NCBI RefSeq assembly: GCF_000196015.1
Contig: NC_007974.2
Location: 868,001 to 932,000 of the forward strand
From: Cupriavidus metallidurans CH34
GTDB taxonomy: Bacteria > Pseudomonadota > Gammaproteobacteria > Burkholderiales > Burkholderiaceae
Direction of reading: 5' to 3'
DNA length: 64,000 bases
Shown: in pieces, positions 1 through 9,404 of the stretch
Layout: each line of letters opens with the position of its first letter
How positions within the stretch are numbered: position 1 is the first letter of the stretch
The notes under the pieces: generated by a model
The model's database searches: none
What the model was told of the DNA's origin: nothing
Seen by the model: only the letters and a program-made list of their open reading frames with translations
Translations under genes and position numbers: made by a program

Positions 1-71
1 ACGCCGCAAGCCAGGAACACCGGTAGCAGCGATGGCATCAGCACCGAGAAGAAGGCAATTTCGCGTGGCAT
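1..71 (-). CDS. DUF1656 family small membrane protein (AaeX-like), partial
   Basis: Only the first 23 codons are in the window; the gene runs off the left edge. The visible N-terminus (MPREIAFFSVLMPSLLPVFL...) is a short charged start followed by a hydrophobic helix, which I recognise as the DUF1656/AaeX small inner-membrane protein found beside FUSC-type pumps. The start codon lies 20 bp past the end of the NodT gene, so it is the fourth gene of the efflux operon. An HlyD/AaeA-type membrane fusion protein would be expected next, outside the window. Family call from N-terminus and context. Confidence 0.75.
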   Translation of the reverse strand, partial: MPREIAFFSVLMPSLLPVFLACG

Positions 72-91
72 GGCAGTGGTTCCGGTTTGGG

Positions 92-1543
92 TCAATCTTG
101 GTCCATTGCGGCGTCGAATCCCCCGCCCAGGGCCTGCATCAGGCGCGCCCAGGTGTCCAGCCGCGCGGCCTGCACCAGTGCCAAGGCTTGCTGCTGCCGT
201 CTGAGTTCACTTTCGGTGGCGAGTACGTTCAGGTAATCGGTGAAGCCGCCCCGGTAACCTTTCTCGGCCAGCTCATACGCGCGCTGCGCAGATTTCAGCG
301 ATGCCTCGATATCCTGCTGTTGGTCCCCAAGCGAACGCAGCGAGATCACCTCATCTGCCACGCTCTGGAAGGCGGCAAGGACAGTCTTGTTGTAGGTCTC
401 TACCGCCAAGTCATAGCTGGCAGTGGCTACGCCGTAGTTTCCCTGTCTTCGTCCACCGTCGAACAGAGGCAGCGAGATAGCCGCGCCGACGTTGTGGCCC
501 ACTGCGTCGCGGCTGACAAAGGTAAAGAAATTGCCGAATGCGGCCGAAGCCAGCCCGATGCTCGCCACCAGGTCAATGTTCGGATAAAAGTCGGCCTTCG
601 CGGCTTTGATGCCGTGCGCCGCGGCTTCCACGCGCCAACGCTGCGCCACCACATCGGGACGGTGCCCGACGAGTTCGGCCGGTAGTGAGGACGGCACTGC
701 TACCGGCGTCTCCAGCAGTAGGCGGGGGCGAAGGAGCCTTTCGCCCGCGCCGGGGCCCTGGCCGCTGAGGATGGCAATCTGGTTTTTCGCCAGCGCGACT
801 TGCCGCTCGGACTGCTGCACTTGCGCGAGCAGCGCAGGAATCTGCGTCTGCGCCTGGCTTACCTCCAGTTCGCTAGCAAGGCCGCGGCTGGCGCGCTTGT
901 GCACGATGTCATAGATATTGCGCTGACGCACGAGGTTTGCCTGGTTTACGTCGAGCAAGGCGTACTGCAGCGCCAGATCCACATAGGCCCTCACAACGGA
1001 CGTTTCCAGGTTGATCTGGACCGTGCGGGCTTCTGCGGCCGTCGCCTGGACACCGTCCAGCGCGGCCTGAAGGATGGCGCGGTTGCGGCCCCACAGGTCC
1101 AGGTCGTAGGCGAGATCGACACTGACATGGTTGTTCCAAGTGGTATGGCCGCCGATGGGCTGCGGGGTGGCCAGGCGCGGAAAGCGCGTGCGGCCGAAGG
1201 CTCCGCCCGTGCTTATGCCAGGTTCAGTCGCCGCGCCGGCTATGCGGGCTGCGCTTTCGGCCAGTTGGCCACGGGCCAGTGCAATGCGCATATCAGGATT
1301 GCCGCCAACAGATTGCGTCACCAACGCATCCAGGTTCGGGTCCCCCATGCGTTTCCACCAGGCTAATTGTGGCCAGCCTGCATCGCCCTGGGTGGCGCGC
1401 AATGCCGTTCCGGGGTCAACGCTGGCAGCATCGATGAGCGTGGACGCTGGAGCGATCCCGCCCGTATCGGCGCAGCCGGCCAACGCCAGGGCAGCCGCGC
1501 AGCAGCAGGAAACGAGACGAGCGGGGGGGGCAGCGAATACCAT
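92..1543 (-). CDS. NodT-family efflux outer-membrane lipoprotein
   Basis: Outer-membrane channel (OprM/TolC-type factor) of a tripartite efflux pump, 483 aa. The chosen ATG is followed by a lipoprotein signal with the lipobox LAGC at about residues 20-23. A longer reading frame exists upstream, but it has no signal peptide and overlaps the FUSC gene. The body shows the two tandem OEP repeats, including DLAYDLDLWGRNR and the VGHRPDVVAQRWRVEAA block of the NodT family. It starts 7 bp after the FUSC stop, so it is cotranscribed with the pump. A second NodT gene, clearly divergent from this one, is at 41.6-43.1 kb. Confidence 0.93.
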   Translation of the reverse strand: MVFAAPPARLVSCCCAAALALAGCADTGGIAPASTLIDAASVDPGTALRATQGDAGWPQLAWWKRMGDPNLDALVTQSVGGNPDMRIALARGQLAESAARIAGAATEPGISTGGAFGRTRFPRLATPQPIGGHTTWNNHVSVDLAYDLDLWGRNRAILQAALDGVQATAAEARTVQINLETSVVRAYVDLALQYALLDVNQANLVRQRNIYDIVHKRASRGLASELEVSQAQTQIPALLAQVQQSERQVALAKNQIAILSGQGPGAGERLLRPRLLLETPVAVPSSLPAELVGHRPDVVAQRWRVEAAAHGIKAAKADFYPNIDLVASIGLASAAFGNFFTFVSRDAVGHNVGAAISLPLFDGGRRQGNYGVATASYDLAVETYNKTVLAAFQSVADEVISLRSLGDQQQDIEASLKSAQRAYELAEKGYRGGFTDYLNVLATESELRRQQQALALVQAARLDTWARLMQALGGGFDAAMDQD

Positions 1544-1550
1544 GGACAAC

Positions 1551-3737
1551 TCAAACAGGGTGCGTAGCCGCTCCTGCGAGCGAGTCGACAAGCGGAAATG
1601 CGCTGTCCAGCAGGGTAAGTCGGATGACATGCAACTGGGCACGCACTCGGGCCGGGCCGGCTGTGAGCACACCGGACGCACCGCCAGCCCAGTCAACGGA
1701 CGCCGCTGTTTCATTGATCACCTGATCGATCGCACCGAGCGCCTGCTCCAGGGCTTGAGTCGAAGGATTCCGAAACAAGCCGGAGATGGCCGCTAGCAAC
1801 AGGTCCTGCTGCTCTTGCCACGGTCCCGGCATGACATGCCGCACCACGGCTTCCCGTATGTCGATCACAGCCAGGCCGATCTCTAGCGTGGCGAAGGACC
1901 ACTTCAACAGCGTCTCCTGACTGAACCTGCCGCTGCCAGCCCGCGTGCCGGCATACTGGACGAAGTCGCGGATATTGCTTTCGAAGGTGAGGCGTAGGCC
2001 CCTCAGGGAGCCATAGCAGACCCTCGAGGCCACGAGCGCACGCAACTGGCGCAAGTACCGATCAGCCAGCCAGCGGCTGCCGGTGGGCACGATGGTGGCG
2101 AACGCCAGTGAAGCCATTCCGATGCCCATCAGTGTTGCGAGGCCGGCGTCCAGATAGCCCACTGGGTTGTAGAGCGCAGGGTTTGTCAGGTTCGTCAGAA
2201 AGCAAAAGTAGATGCCGAATCCAAGTCCGATGGTTGCAGTCGCCGGGAAGGTTCCTAGATAGCTGCCTGCAAGGATGATCGGCGCCAGGCAGACTGCCAG
2301 CAGCGGGAAACCGTCGACCCGCGGCAAGATGACAAAGTTGAACGCCATGCCAGCCACCCAGGCCGTCAGGCAACCGATCAGCATGTGCCTGGCAACGGTG
2401 GTGGGTTGCGGCATGACCGAGTAGAGGGCGATGGCGATGGTCGCCGCGATAAGCGCGGAGCCGCCATTGTTCCAGCCCGAGGCGATCCAAAGCCACGAGC
2501 AGGCCAGGATGGCAACAGCAGCGCGCACGCCGGATGCGATGGCAAACGCGCGATTGGCGGAGTTCGGCAGCTTGTCAGGGCGGCTGTCGCTGGCGGGCGC
2601 TGTGCCGGGGAAATGTTGTGAGCGTATCGCGATAAAGCTGCCGGTGAACGCAAGCAGGTCGGCCATGCCGTCTTCGAAGAAGAGTGCACCAGCAGAAAAG
2701 CGGTCGCGCGTGGCGGGCGAAGCGTCCGACAAGGACGTTCTTGTGGACATGATGTGCGCCGGCAGTTCGGCCCGAAGGGCCTGCAGGCCCGCATGAAAAT
2801 CGTGGACTTGTGCCAGGCTCAGACGGGACCCTGGCTCAGCGTTGGGCAGGATGGCAAGCAGACGCTCGAACAATGCGTGGAGCGCCTCTCCGGCACGATG
2901 ATCCGCCACCTTCGCGACGCGCGCCTGCAGTTGGTGAATGCTGTGGAACCGCGCGATGGCATCCAGGAAATCGTGGTTCAGGCGGATCATCAGGGCGTTG
3001 TTCGCCCGCATCTCCGGGTCCTCGAATACGGTGGCGCTCCGCAGGCTCTCTAGCTGGGCCCGCTCGCCCATCAGGCGAAGGTGGGCTAACCCAAGAGCGT
3101 CCCCGGACTCACCCCCGCCAACGGCCTGTCGGATAAAGCTGATGAAGCTTGTCAGATGTTGGTGCCCCGCGCTGAGCAGCATCGCCTTCACTCGTTGTGG
3201 AAAGACCAGACCGCTCACCAGGCCCGCGCAGAGGATCCCCACCGACACCTCGCTGAGGCTGACAACCACGTTGTCAAAGATGGCGTAGGGATTGTTGATC
3301 GAAGGCACTGCGGCTATGCAGGTGGCATAGCCCGACAGCACAAAGCCGTAAGACTGGTAGTTGCGATAGTAGGCTGCGCCAGCCACGCACAGGCCGATCC
3401 AGACGGACAGGCCGGCAAAGAACAACACCCGCTCTTGTGGAAAGGCATGGAACAGCATCAAGGCCGCCAAGTTGCCCACGAGCATGCCCGCAGCGCGGTA
3501 GAAACCCCTGGCAAACACCATGCCGCTGTGCTGATGCATCATCAGAATCACCACCGAAACCATGGCGGTGCGCGGTGCTGATAACTCCAGTCGCATACTT
3601 AGCCAAGTGGCCATGAGCACGGCTAGCGCGGTCTTGGCGGCATGGAGCCAGCGGCCGGCATCGGCTTGCCAGTATGCACGCAATGCACTGGTCAGTCTGT
3701 CCGTCGCCACGTCTGCCCGAAGCGCCTCTGCTTCCAT
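1551..3737 (-). CDS. FUSC-family (AaeB-like) inner-membrane efflux protein
   Basis: 728 aa, the usual length for aromatic-carboxylate exporters of the FUSC/AaeB type. Two hydrophobic blocks (about residues 30-180 and 395-550) each carry several membrane helices, separated and followed by hydrophilic cytoplasmic domains, which is the family layout. It probably exports aromatic acids or related toxic organics together with the downstream NodT channel and DUF1656 protein. The start lies 8 bp after the DoxX stop. The substrate is not readable from sequence. Confidence 0.9.
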   Translation of the reverse strand: MEAEALRADVATDRLTSALRAYWQADAGRWLHAAKTALAVLMATWLSMRLELSAPRTAMVSVVILMMHQHSGMVFARGFYRAAGMLVGNLAALMLFHAFPQERVLFFAGLSVWIGLCVAGAAYYRNYQSYGFVLSGYATCIAAVPSINNPYAIFDNVVVSLSEVSVGILCAGLVSGLVFPQRVKAMLLSAGHQHLTSFISFIRQAVGGGESGDALGLAHLRLMGERAQLESLRSATVFEDPEMRANNALMIRLNHDFLDAIARFHSIHQLQARVAKVADHRAGEALHALFERLLAILPNAEPGSRLSLAQVHDFHAGLQALRAELPAHIMSTRTSLSDASPATRDRFSAGALFFEDGMADLLAFTGSFIAIRSQHFPGTAPASDSRPDKLPNSANRAFAIASGVRAAVAILACSWLWIASGWNNGGSALIAATIAIALYSVMPQPTTVARHMLIGCLTAWVAGMAFNFVILPRVDGFPLLAVCLAPIILAGSYLGTFPATATIGLGFGIYFCFLTNLTNPALYNPVGYLDAGLATLMGIGMASLAFATIVPTGSRWLADRYLRQLRALVASRVCYGSLRGLRLTFESNIRDFVQYAGTRAGSGRFSQETLLKWSFATLEIGLAVIDIREAVVRHVMPGPWQEQQDLLLAAISGLFRNPSTQALEQALGAIDQVINETAASVDWAGGASGVLTAGPARVRAQLHVIRLTLLDSAFPLVDSLAGAATHPV

Positions 3738-3745
3738 GTCGGAAC

Positions 3746-4132
3746 CTAGGGAAGCAGCACAAATTTTCCGGGCCCAGCACCCATCAGCAGGGCGAAACCT
3801 CCAATGATGCTGATGTGTTCCAGGAACCCGGTGAACATGAGCGTACGCTGCGCACCCTCCTGGTTCCAGAAATCATAGAAGAGCACCGCCGTCGCTAGCG
3901 TGAATAGCGCCAGCAAGAGCGACGCCGTCGTGGTCTGGAATCCTGCCATGATGGCCAGCCCACAAATGAGCTGGACGGCAATCGTAGCGGACAGCGCTAG
4001 TTGCGGGAACGGCAGGTTGCGCGATTTGACCTCGTCCAGCCCATGACTGAAGAAAAGGAGCTTGTTGGCGCCACTAAGCACGTACATAACCGCAATGAAC
4101 AGTCGGCCGGCAAAAAGGTAGTAGTCAGACAC
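3746..4132 (-). CDS. DoxX family membrane protein
   Basis: 128 aa, four predicted membrane helices; the N-terminal FAGRLFIAVMYVLSGANKL stretch is typical of the DoxX/SURF4-like family. Members often accompany redox or efflux genes, but the molecular role is poorly defined. First gene of the operon DoxX-FUSC-NodT-DUF1656, so the promoter should lie in the gene-free stretch upstream. No regulator gene is adjacent; the next gene upstream is in the same direction. Confidence 0.88.
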   Translation of the reverse strand: MSDYYLFAGRLFIAVMYVLSGANKLLFFSHGLDEVKSRNLPFPQLALSATIAVQLICGLAIMAGFQTTTASLLLALFTLATAVLFYDFWNQEGAQRTLMFTGFLEHISIIGGFALLMGAGPGKFVLLP

Positions 4133-4784
4133 GCGAGTCTCCGGAAAAGTCTGCCTGTTCCGCTCGGCGCGAGCGCGGCAAGCTTGTTCAGGATAGGCGA
4201 GACCATCTGTTCAGTGTGAGAGGCGGAGGCAGAACTCGCTGTTCGATGTGGTAGAACGCATGGGCCGCCTTGTCCTCTGCAAGGCGAGAATGGGATTCGG
4301 CGCAGACGGCAGGCTTGGCCGGCTCGCGGAGCGATAGCCTTGTACCCGCCACCCCGGCGCGTTAGGAGTCTCACGGCGAGGTCAAACCAACCAATTCATC
4401 TGCTCTTCGGCCCATTCTTGAGACACGCGCGAGCTTCTTTCCGTGGCTGTTGAAAGGAGTACCTCAAGGACCAGAATCGGTATGTGGATTCAATGGATCG
4501 ATGCAACACCTCCATGTCGCGGCCGTCCCTGAACGACCCTTTGTGGCCTGTTGCAATACTGGCGAACAAAAGGCCGTTTCCGAGTGTGCGCCGGACGCCG
4601 CGCGATAGCGGTCGATCGGTGTCTGTAGAACACGCCAGCGAAACTCTGGGGAAGGCCGCCCCTTTACCGATGGGCCGGCGCGACCATAGCACCTACTCGA
4701 TCAGCAATAGGTCGCACCGGTATCGCGATGCAGATGCTCGACGTTGCTTGCGGTACCGTGGTACCGGGGAGGGCTGGAAAACGC
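4133..4784. other. gene-free stretch with presumed efflux-operon promoter
   Basis: About 650 bases between the quinone oxidoreductase 3' end and the DoxX operon. Short open frames occur on both strands, but none has a ribosome-binding site, coherent codon use or a recognisable domain. The promoter of the DoxX-FUSC-NodT operon must lie here; I could not fix -35/-10 hexamers with confidence. The stretch looks like decayed coding sequence. Confidence 0.5.
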
Positions 4785-5819
4785 TTATGGAGCGCTGTGC
4801 GCCGCTTGGGTCGTCAGCACAATCTTGCCGATGTGCGTGCCTGAGTCCATCAGCTCATGCGCGCGGCGCGCATCGCCGAGATCGAAGGTCTTGTACATAA
4901 CTGGCTTCACCGCGCCGCGCCGAATGTGCGGAAAAACAGATTGTTCGAGATCCTCGATCAACACCGCCTTTTCCTCGTGTGTGCGCGAGCGCAGCGTTGA
5001 GCCGATGTGCGTGAGACGCTTCGCCAGCATCGGGAATAAGTCGAGTGACTGCGCCGGACCCTTGATCACGCCGATCTGGACAATGCGGCCGTCCATCGCA
5101 GCCGCTGCGTAATTGCGCGCGACGTAGTCGCCGGCAATGATATCGACAACCACGTCGACGCCACGCCCGTCCGTCGCGCGTGCTACCGCCTCGACGAAAT
5201 CCTCGTTGCGGTAATCCACGGCGACATCGGCGCCCAGCGCAATGCTCGCGTCGCGCTGGGTATCGGAGCCGACTGTCGTGATGATCTTTGATGCGCCAAA
5301 CGCTTTTGCAAGCATCGTCGCCGTGGTGCCGATCCCGGATGCGCCGCCGTGGATAAGCACGCTTTCGCCTGCCGAGAACTTGCCGCGCTGGAACAGATTC
5401 AGCCATACCGTTAGAAAGGTCTCCGGCAGCGCAGCTGCCTCAACCATTGAGAGACCCTCCGGAATCGTCAGCGTATTGCTCTCATGCGCGACTGCGTACT
5501 CCGCGTAGCCGCCGCCCGGGACCAGTGCGCAGACGAGGTCGCCTACTGCGAACCGGATCACGTCGCGCCCGACGGACACGATCTCGCCTGCGACTTCGAG
5601 TCCGGGGATGTCCGAGGCACCCGGTGGCGGATCATACAAGCCCCTGCGCTGCATGACATCGGGGCCGTTCACGCCGGCGGCATGAATGCGGATCAATACT
5701 TCGTCGGCTGCCGGCACGGGAACTGGCCGCTGCACCGGCGCAAGAACATCGGGCCCCCCTGGTTGCGTGATCTCGATTGCGACCATTGCTGCAGGAATGG
5801 TATGCGTTGCGTGTGTCAT
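4785..5819 (-). CDS. NAD(P)H quinone oxidoreductase (PIG3-type medium-chain reductase)
   Basis: 344 aa medium-chain dehydrogenase/reductase of the zinc-free quinone oxidoreductase (PIG3) branch. The N-terminal GroES-like fold carries GVNGPDVMQRRGLYDPPPG, and the Rossmann region carries HGGASGIGTTATMLAKAFG and the cofactor loop. No structural or catalytic zinc cysteines are visible. It likely reduces quinones or enones with NADPH in the cytoplasm. It is divergent from a LysR gene with a perfect palindrome between them, implying substrate-responsive control by that regulator. Confidence 0.9.
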   Translation of the reverse strand: MTHATHTIPAAMVAIEITQPGGPDVLAPVQRPVPVPAADEVLIRIHAAGVNGPDVMQRRGLYDPPPGASDIPGLEVAGEIVSVGRDVIRFAVGDLVCALVPGGGYAEYAVAHESNTLTIPEGLSMVEAAALPETFLTVWLNLFQRGKFSAGESVLIHGGASGIGTTATMLAKAFGASKIITTVGSDTQRDASIALGADVAVDYRNEDFVEAVARATDGRGVDVVVDIIAGDYVARNYAAAAMDGRIVQIGVIKGPAQSLDLFPMLAKRLTHIGSTLRSRTHEEKAVLIEDLEQSVFPHIRRGAVKPVMYKTFDLGDARRAHELMDSGTHIGKIVLTTQAAHSAP

Positions 5820-5942
5820 GAGTTCATCCTTTCAAAATGCCGGATGCACTGCGGATTCGAGCAACTTGCTTGATCGGTGCATCGTTGAAGCAAAGTGTAG
5901 GGAGGCTGCCGGTCCTTTGACACGCAGCGATTTGCTGGTCGT

Positions 5943-5962
5943 ATGATGCAAATTTGCATCAT
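5943..5962. promoter_or_regulatory. perfect 20-bp palindrome, probable LysR operator
   Basis: ATGATGCAAA followed directly by its exact reverse complement, with no spacer. It lies in the intergenic region between the quinone oxidoreductase and the divergent LysR gene and ends just upstream of the LysR ribosome-binding site (GGGAGG at 5965-5970). A dyad at a divergent LysR promoter is the usual operator arrangement. Assigning it to this LysR is inference. Confidence 0.7.
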
Positions 5963-5974
5963 GCGGGAGGCGAC

Positions 5975-6841
5975 ATGAACTGGGACGACGCGCGCATCTT
6001 CGTTGCGCTCTATCGGGAACGGACGTTGCGCGCCGCCGCCCGCGCGCTCGACATCGACCAGGCGACGGTAGGCCGCAGGCTTGCGGTGCTCGAGCATGCA
6101 CTTGGCTCGACCCTATTCCTGCGCACCTCGAATGGCTATGAGCTCACACAGGTCGGCAAGCTCGCGATCCGCGCCGCGGAGGCGATGGAGCAGTCCGCGC
6201 ACGATCTAGTGCGCCACACTCAAGGCATGGACAAGCGCCTCGCCGGCGAGGTGAAGCTCTCGACGACGGACGCACTAGCGCAGGAGTACGTGGTGCCGGC
6301 GATCGAGAGCCTGCATGCACAGCACCCCGACGTATCGGTGGTCCTCGACACGACGACGCATGTCCTCAATCTCGCGAAGCGTGAAGCCGATATCGCGGTG
6401 CGAACCGTCAAGCCGCGAAACCCGGATCTGCTCGCGCGTCGTCTTGCGAGCTGGGACGTGGGGCTGTTTGCCTCGCCAGCCTATATCCGGCGCCACGGCG
6501 AACCAGTACCCGGGGAGCGATTCCTGGGGCACGATCTTGTCGTCTATCAGCCGCATTTCGCCAAGGCGCGCGCGCCGTCGTTCATTGGAGAACCGCTGAC
6601 GGATGGCCGTATCGCCGCAAGACTGAACACGAACCTGACTCTGCGCGCGGCACTCAAGGCCGGCCTCGGCATCAGCGAGATTCCCGTTCCGATGGGCGAA
6701 CGCGATGGTCTCGTGCGGATCTGGCCAGACCGCACTAGCGGTGCACCGTATGAGGTCTGGCTCGTAACGCATCAGGATCTGCGGCACACCGCGCGCGTCC
6801 GCGTGACGATCGACGAGATCGTCCTGGCGTTCGGTCGATAG
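5975..6841 (+). CDS. LysR-family transcriptional regulator
   Basis: 288 aa. An N-terminal winged helix (MNWDDARIFVALYRERTLRAAARAL...) and a C-terminal substrate-binding domain match the LysR family. The ATG at 5975 follows GGGAGG with good spacing; an ATG 21 bp further upstream lies inside the palindrome and lacks this site. It is divergent from the quinone oxidoreductase and probably controls both that gene and itself through the palindrome. Confidence 0.93.
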   Translation: MNWDDARIFVALYRERTLRAAARALDIDQATVGRRLAVLEHALGSTLFLRTSNGYELTQVGKLAIRAAEAMEQSAHDLVRHTQGMDKRLAGEVKLSTTDALAQEYVVPAIESLHAQHPDVSVVLDTTTHVLNLAKREADIAVRTVKPRNPDLLARRLASWDVGLFASPAYIRRHGEPVPGERFLGHDLVVYQPHFAKARAPSFIGEPLTDGRIAARLNTNLTLRAALKAGLGISEIPVPMGERDGLVRIWPDRTSGAPYEVWLVTHQDLRHTARVRVTIDEIVLAFGR

Positions 6842-7525
6842 CAGCGCAGGCGCGGCCTCGTTACGACGGATGTCTTTCCGATGCGGCTGTGCATGGGGAC
6901 GAATTGCTTTTGGGCGGCGACGTGCAACCACGGAACCCGCAGCGACGACTCCAGTTTTCTGGTCAAGGCAATGGCAAAACGTGGGGATCAGGTTTGAATG
7001 CGATCCTCTGCGTGGGATGCCGGACTCGATATCTGGCCAACGCAACCGACTGGCCGGAATTGCCGAGTAAGTAAGGCTCGGCGTTCAGGGCCCAGTGACC
7101 GATTGCAGCGCAGTGCCGACGTCTGAGCGTCCGGCCGACCAGATGGGCGGATGTTGCCTCATGGCCGAACGCGGACATAGGGGCGCTGCTTCCCTCAGGG
7201 GCCGCATGACACGGCCGCCGAAGGTAGCTATCGGCCATCTGCGGACCTTGGCCAAAGAGTCCACAGTGACATTCAATTGACGGATCAATCCAGATGGTGG
7301 ACGTTCCGATTTAATACCGTGCGGTTCGCCAGTAGATGCCGATCGGCACGCAATCGGCGGAGGTCCCTTACCGGCGAATTGAAAACCGGCTTCGTCGGGT
7401 GATTATTCGCCGGATCCGACCGGGTGCTCACCGTCTGCGCATCAATCTCGCATCAATTCCTGCGTCGAGGGTCATGCTGATCGCCGCGACCACTCCGAAC
7501 AGCACATGCGCCTCCGCGCTGGTGG
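6842..7525. other. gene-free stretch
   Basis: About 680 bases after the LysR gene with no supported gene on either strand. Open frames are short, lack ribosome-binding sites and show no family motifs. The composition is patchy, with a less GC-rich part near 7260-7330. The 12-mer GTGACCGATTGC near 7095 recurs near 21975. I see no promoter, repeat array or RNA gene. Confidence 0.5.
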
Positions 7526-7822
7526 CTATCCCCTGTTTGTCCGCGACCTGTTTCGTGCCAGTAACTCGCTGTGAACGGCCTTGATGCCGGGGCAGTTGCG
7601 AGCCTCGGTTTCCAGGATCGTGCACGTTGCGGCGTCACGTACTGTGCCTCGCAATGTCACGATGCCGTCGTGCGCCTCTGCACGTACCGTACCCGCATCA
7701 ACCGTCTGCGCGAAGCGTTCGTCGAGGACAACAACGAGATACGAGTCAGACTGAGGCAGCACCGTGTCGCCGATTGAGTCCGTAACGTTCAGCCCCAGCA
7801 CTGCAGGAACGGGCGCGGGCAT
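7526..7822 (-). CDS. BON-domain protein, short and possibly degraded
   Basis: The last 75 residues match a BON domain (DERFAQTVDAGTVRAEAHDGIVTLRGTVRDAATCTILETE... shortened here), the lipid-binding fold of OsmY-like periplasmic proteins. The frame continues upstream, but that part is basic and unlike coding sequence. The ATG at 7822 is a provisional start without a clear ribosome-binding site, and no signal peptide is visible. It may be the tail of a gene whose 5' part is lost. Confidence 0.45.
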   Translation of the reverse strand: MPAPVPAVLGLNVTDSIGDTVLPQSDSYLVVVLDERFAQTVDAGTVRAEAHDGIVTLRGTVRDAATCTILETEARNCPGIKAVHSELLARNRSRTNRG

Positions 7823-7965
7823 CCCCTCGAACTCCGGCGCGGCGCTCTGCTGCCTGGGCCCATGCAGTACATGCTGTAGCTTTCTACGCCCTCGGGTTGC
7901 TTGCCACCGAACCGTACGTGATAGGGGTGAGACAAGGTGCTTTCGCTCGACAGGCCCGTCTGTAG

Positions 7966-8130
7966 TTAATCTGCCACGTCTACGCCACGTTCCACGCCGC
8001 AATGACTGCCGTACCGAAAGTCAGTCAGCGGCGCGTGCTCCTGGATGGCGCTGCCCGCGCGCTGCATATCCGACTTCTCCGGATCACGGCGTATGGCGCT
8101 CATAGACGATCGCGATGGTTCTTCGCTCAT
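7966..8130 (-). CDS. small ORF of unknown function, 54 aa
   Basis: A 54-codon frame (MSEEPSRSSMSAIRRDPEKS...) preceded by AAGGAG at correct spacing, which is the main support for it. The product is hydrophilic, without signal peptide, membrane helix or recognised domain. It lies between the entericidin-like gene and the BON fragment, same strand, and may be the 5' remnant of a gene whose 3' part is the BON fragment. No function is proposed. Confidence 0.4.
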   Translation of the reverse strand: MSEEPSRSSMSAIRRDPEKSDMQRAGSAIQEHAPLTDFRYGSHCGVERGVDVAD

Positions 8131-8174
8131 GGTGTCTTTCTCCTTGGCGACGAAGCAGCTGACCTGTCAGCACA

Positions 8175-8318
8175 CTACATCTTCTGCTTTGTGCTCTCCG
8201 CGGCGCCCTGCACCTTCTCGCCGCCGCGTTCGATGTCCTTGCCCGCGCCTGAAATGGTGTTGCAGCCAGCGATCAACAGCATGCCTGCGAGAGTGATAAG
8301 TGCGTACAGTTTCCTCAT
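8175..8318 (-). CDS. entericidin A/B-family small lipoprotein
   Basis: 47 aa. An N-terminal signal (MRKLYALITLAGMLLIAGC) ends in the lipobox IAGC, followed by the family hallmark NTISGAGKDIERGGEKVQGAA. AAGGAG precedes the ATG at 8318. Entericidins are tiny envelope lipoproteins linked to stress and stationary-phase lysis in enterobacteria; in Burkholderiaceae single orphan copies are common and their role is unclear. Confidence 0.92.
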   Translation of the reverse strand: MRKLYALITLAGMLLIAGCNTISGAGKDIERGGEKVQGAAESTKQKM

Positions 8319-8854
8319 GACGATCTCCTTGCTTCCTTTCGACGCGGGCACGCCCCGCTGATGGATTAGCCCGGACTGGTTAATTGAGCGTAGCAAGCAA
8401 GAAACTGTGCGAGCAGTCAGCATTCGTCCTACATCGGTGTCGGCGGGCAGCGCAATGGGCAATTCCTCAATTGGCAACCCCGCATTGGAACGTTCCATAT
8501 GAGCGATCGCATCGGTTTCGCTCGCGCAGATCATAAGGACGCACGCTCTTCGAGAACCTTAGGAACACCTGCGGCTATCGCAGCGCCGCGAGAGGCGCAG
8601 GCGCAGGCGCAGGCGCCGTGCGGCGCTGCGATATGGTGCTTCAAAGCGACTACTGGCTCTCGCCGCGCTCCAAGATTGGAGGAACTCCGACATCGGTATC
8701 GATGGAATCCACCTAGAACAAAACTGCGAATATCGAAAGGTGGAGCGTCGAAAGTTGGAGCGTTCTGTTTGGCAGACATCTGCACAAAGCGGAAATCGCG
8801 GCCTGCTTCGCCTCACAGTTCATGACCGCTCCACGCTGGCATCTGCACATGCGG
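8319..8854. other. gene-free stretch with a hexanucleotide repeat
   Basis: About 535 bases upstream of the entericidin gene with no supported coding sequence. At 8593-8616 the unit AGGCGC is repeated four times in tandem. The entericidin promoter should be at the left end. No family motif was seen in any frame. Confidence 0.5.
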
Positions 8855-9205
8855 CTACGTGTGAGCGAGGATGTTGACCAGCTTTCCGTAGGGGTCTCGG
8901 ACGAAGAACCTGCGCACGCCCCAAGGCTCGTCGACTGGCCCATGTTCAATGGAAAAGCCTGCATCTCGCATACGCCGGTGCGCCTCGTCCGCGTCGTCCA
9001 CTTCAATTGACAGGTCCGGCACAGGCGCGCCGGATCCGCCCTCTGTTGCAAAACTGACTTGAATAGTCATTTCAGATTGCGAGCCGTAGGTTCGAATCCA
9101 CCCGTGGTCCATCAGGAGCTCAAGGCCAAGAACATCGTGATAGAAGGCGCGAGCACGCGTTACATCAGCGACTTCAATATTGGCCACTACACGTTTGACT
9201 TTCAA
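8855..9205 (-). CDS. VOC-family (glyoxalase/bleomycin-resistance-type) protein
   Basis: 116 aa metal-binding VOC domain: VKRVVANIEVADVTRARAFY at the start, a FYHDVLGLELLMDHG core and a C-terminal RFFVRDPYGKLVNILAHT motif. The start is a TTG at 9205 with AAGGAG eight bases upstream. A longer frame from an upstream ATG would add a non-homologous leader. Substrate unknown. Divergent from a Bug receptor gene. Confidence 0.85.
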   Translation of the reverse strand: MKVKRVVANIEVADVTRARAFYHDVLGLELLMDHGWIRTYGSQSEMTIQVSFATEGGSGAPVPDLSIEVDDADEAHRRMRDAGFSIEHGPVDEPWGVRRFFVRDPYGKLVNILAHT

Positions 9206-9404
9206 ATTGCACTCCTTCTGGTTTATTAGGCCTGGCTGCCAATGACCAGAAGCGGGCGCGCAAGTCAAGACGCGGAACTGTTCTCGTGTGGTTGGCATGC
9301 CAGTTGGGATGCGGCTCAGGGGCTTCACAAATATGTCATATAAACGTCACAATACCGGACCGATCCACGCCTCGCAGAGCGTGGCCGTATCTGGAGAGAG
9401 AAAA

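Noticed and set aside
8593..8616. AGGCGC repeated four times, considered as a CRISPR or regulatory array
   Set aside because: The unit is 6 bp without spacers; it is a simple sequence repeat.
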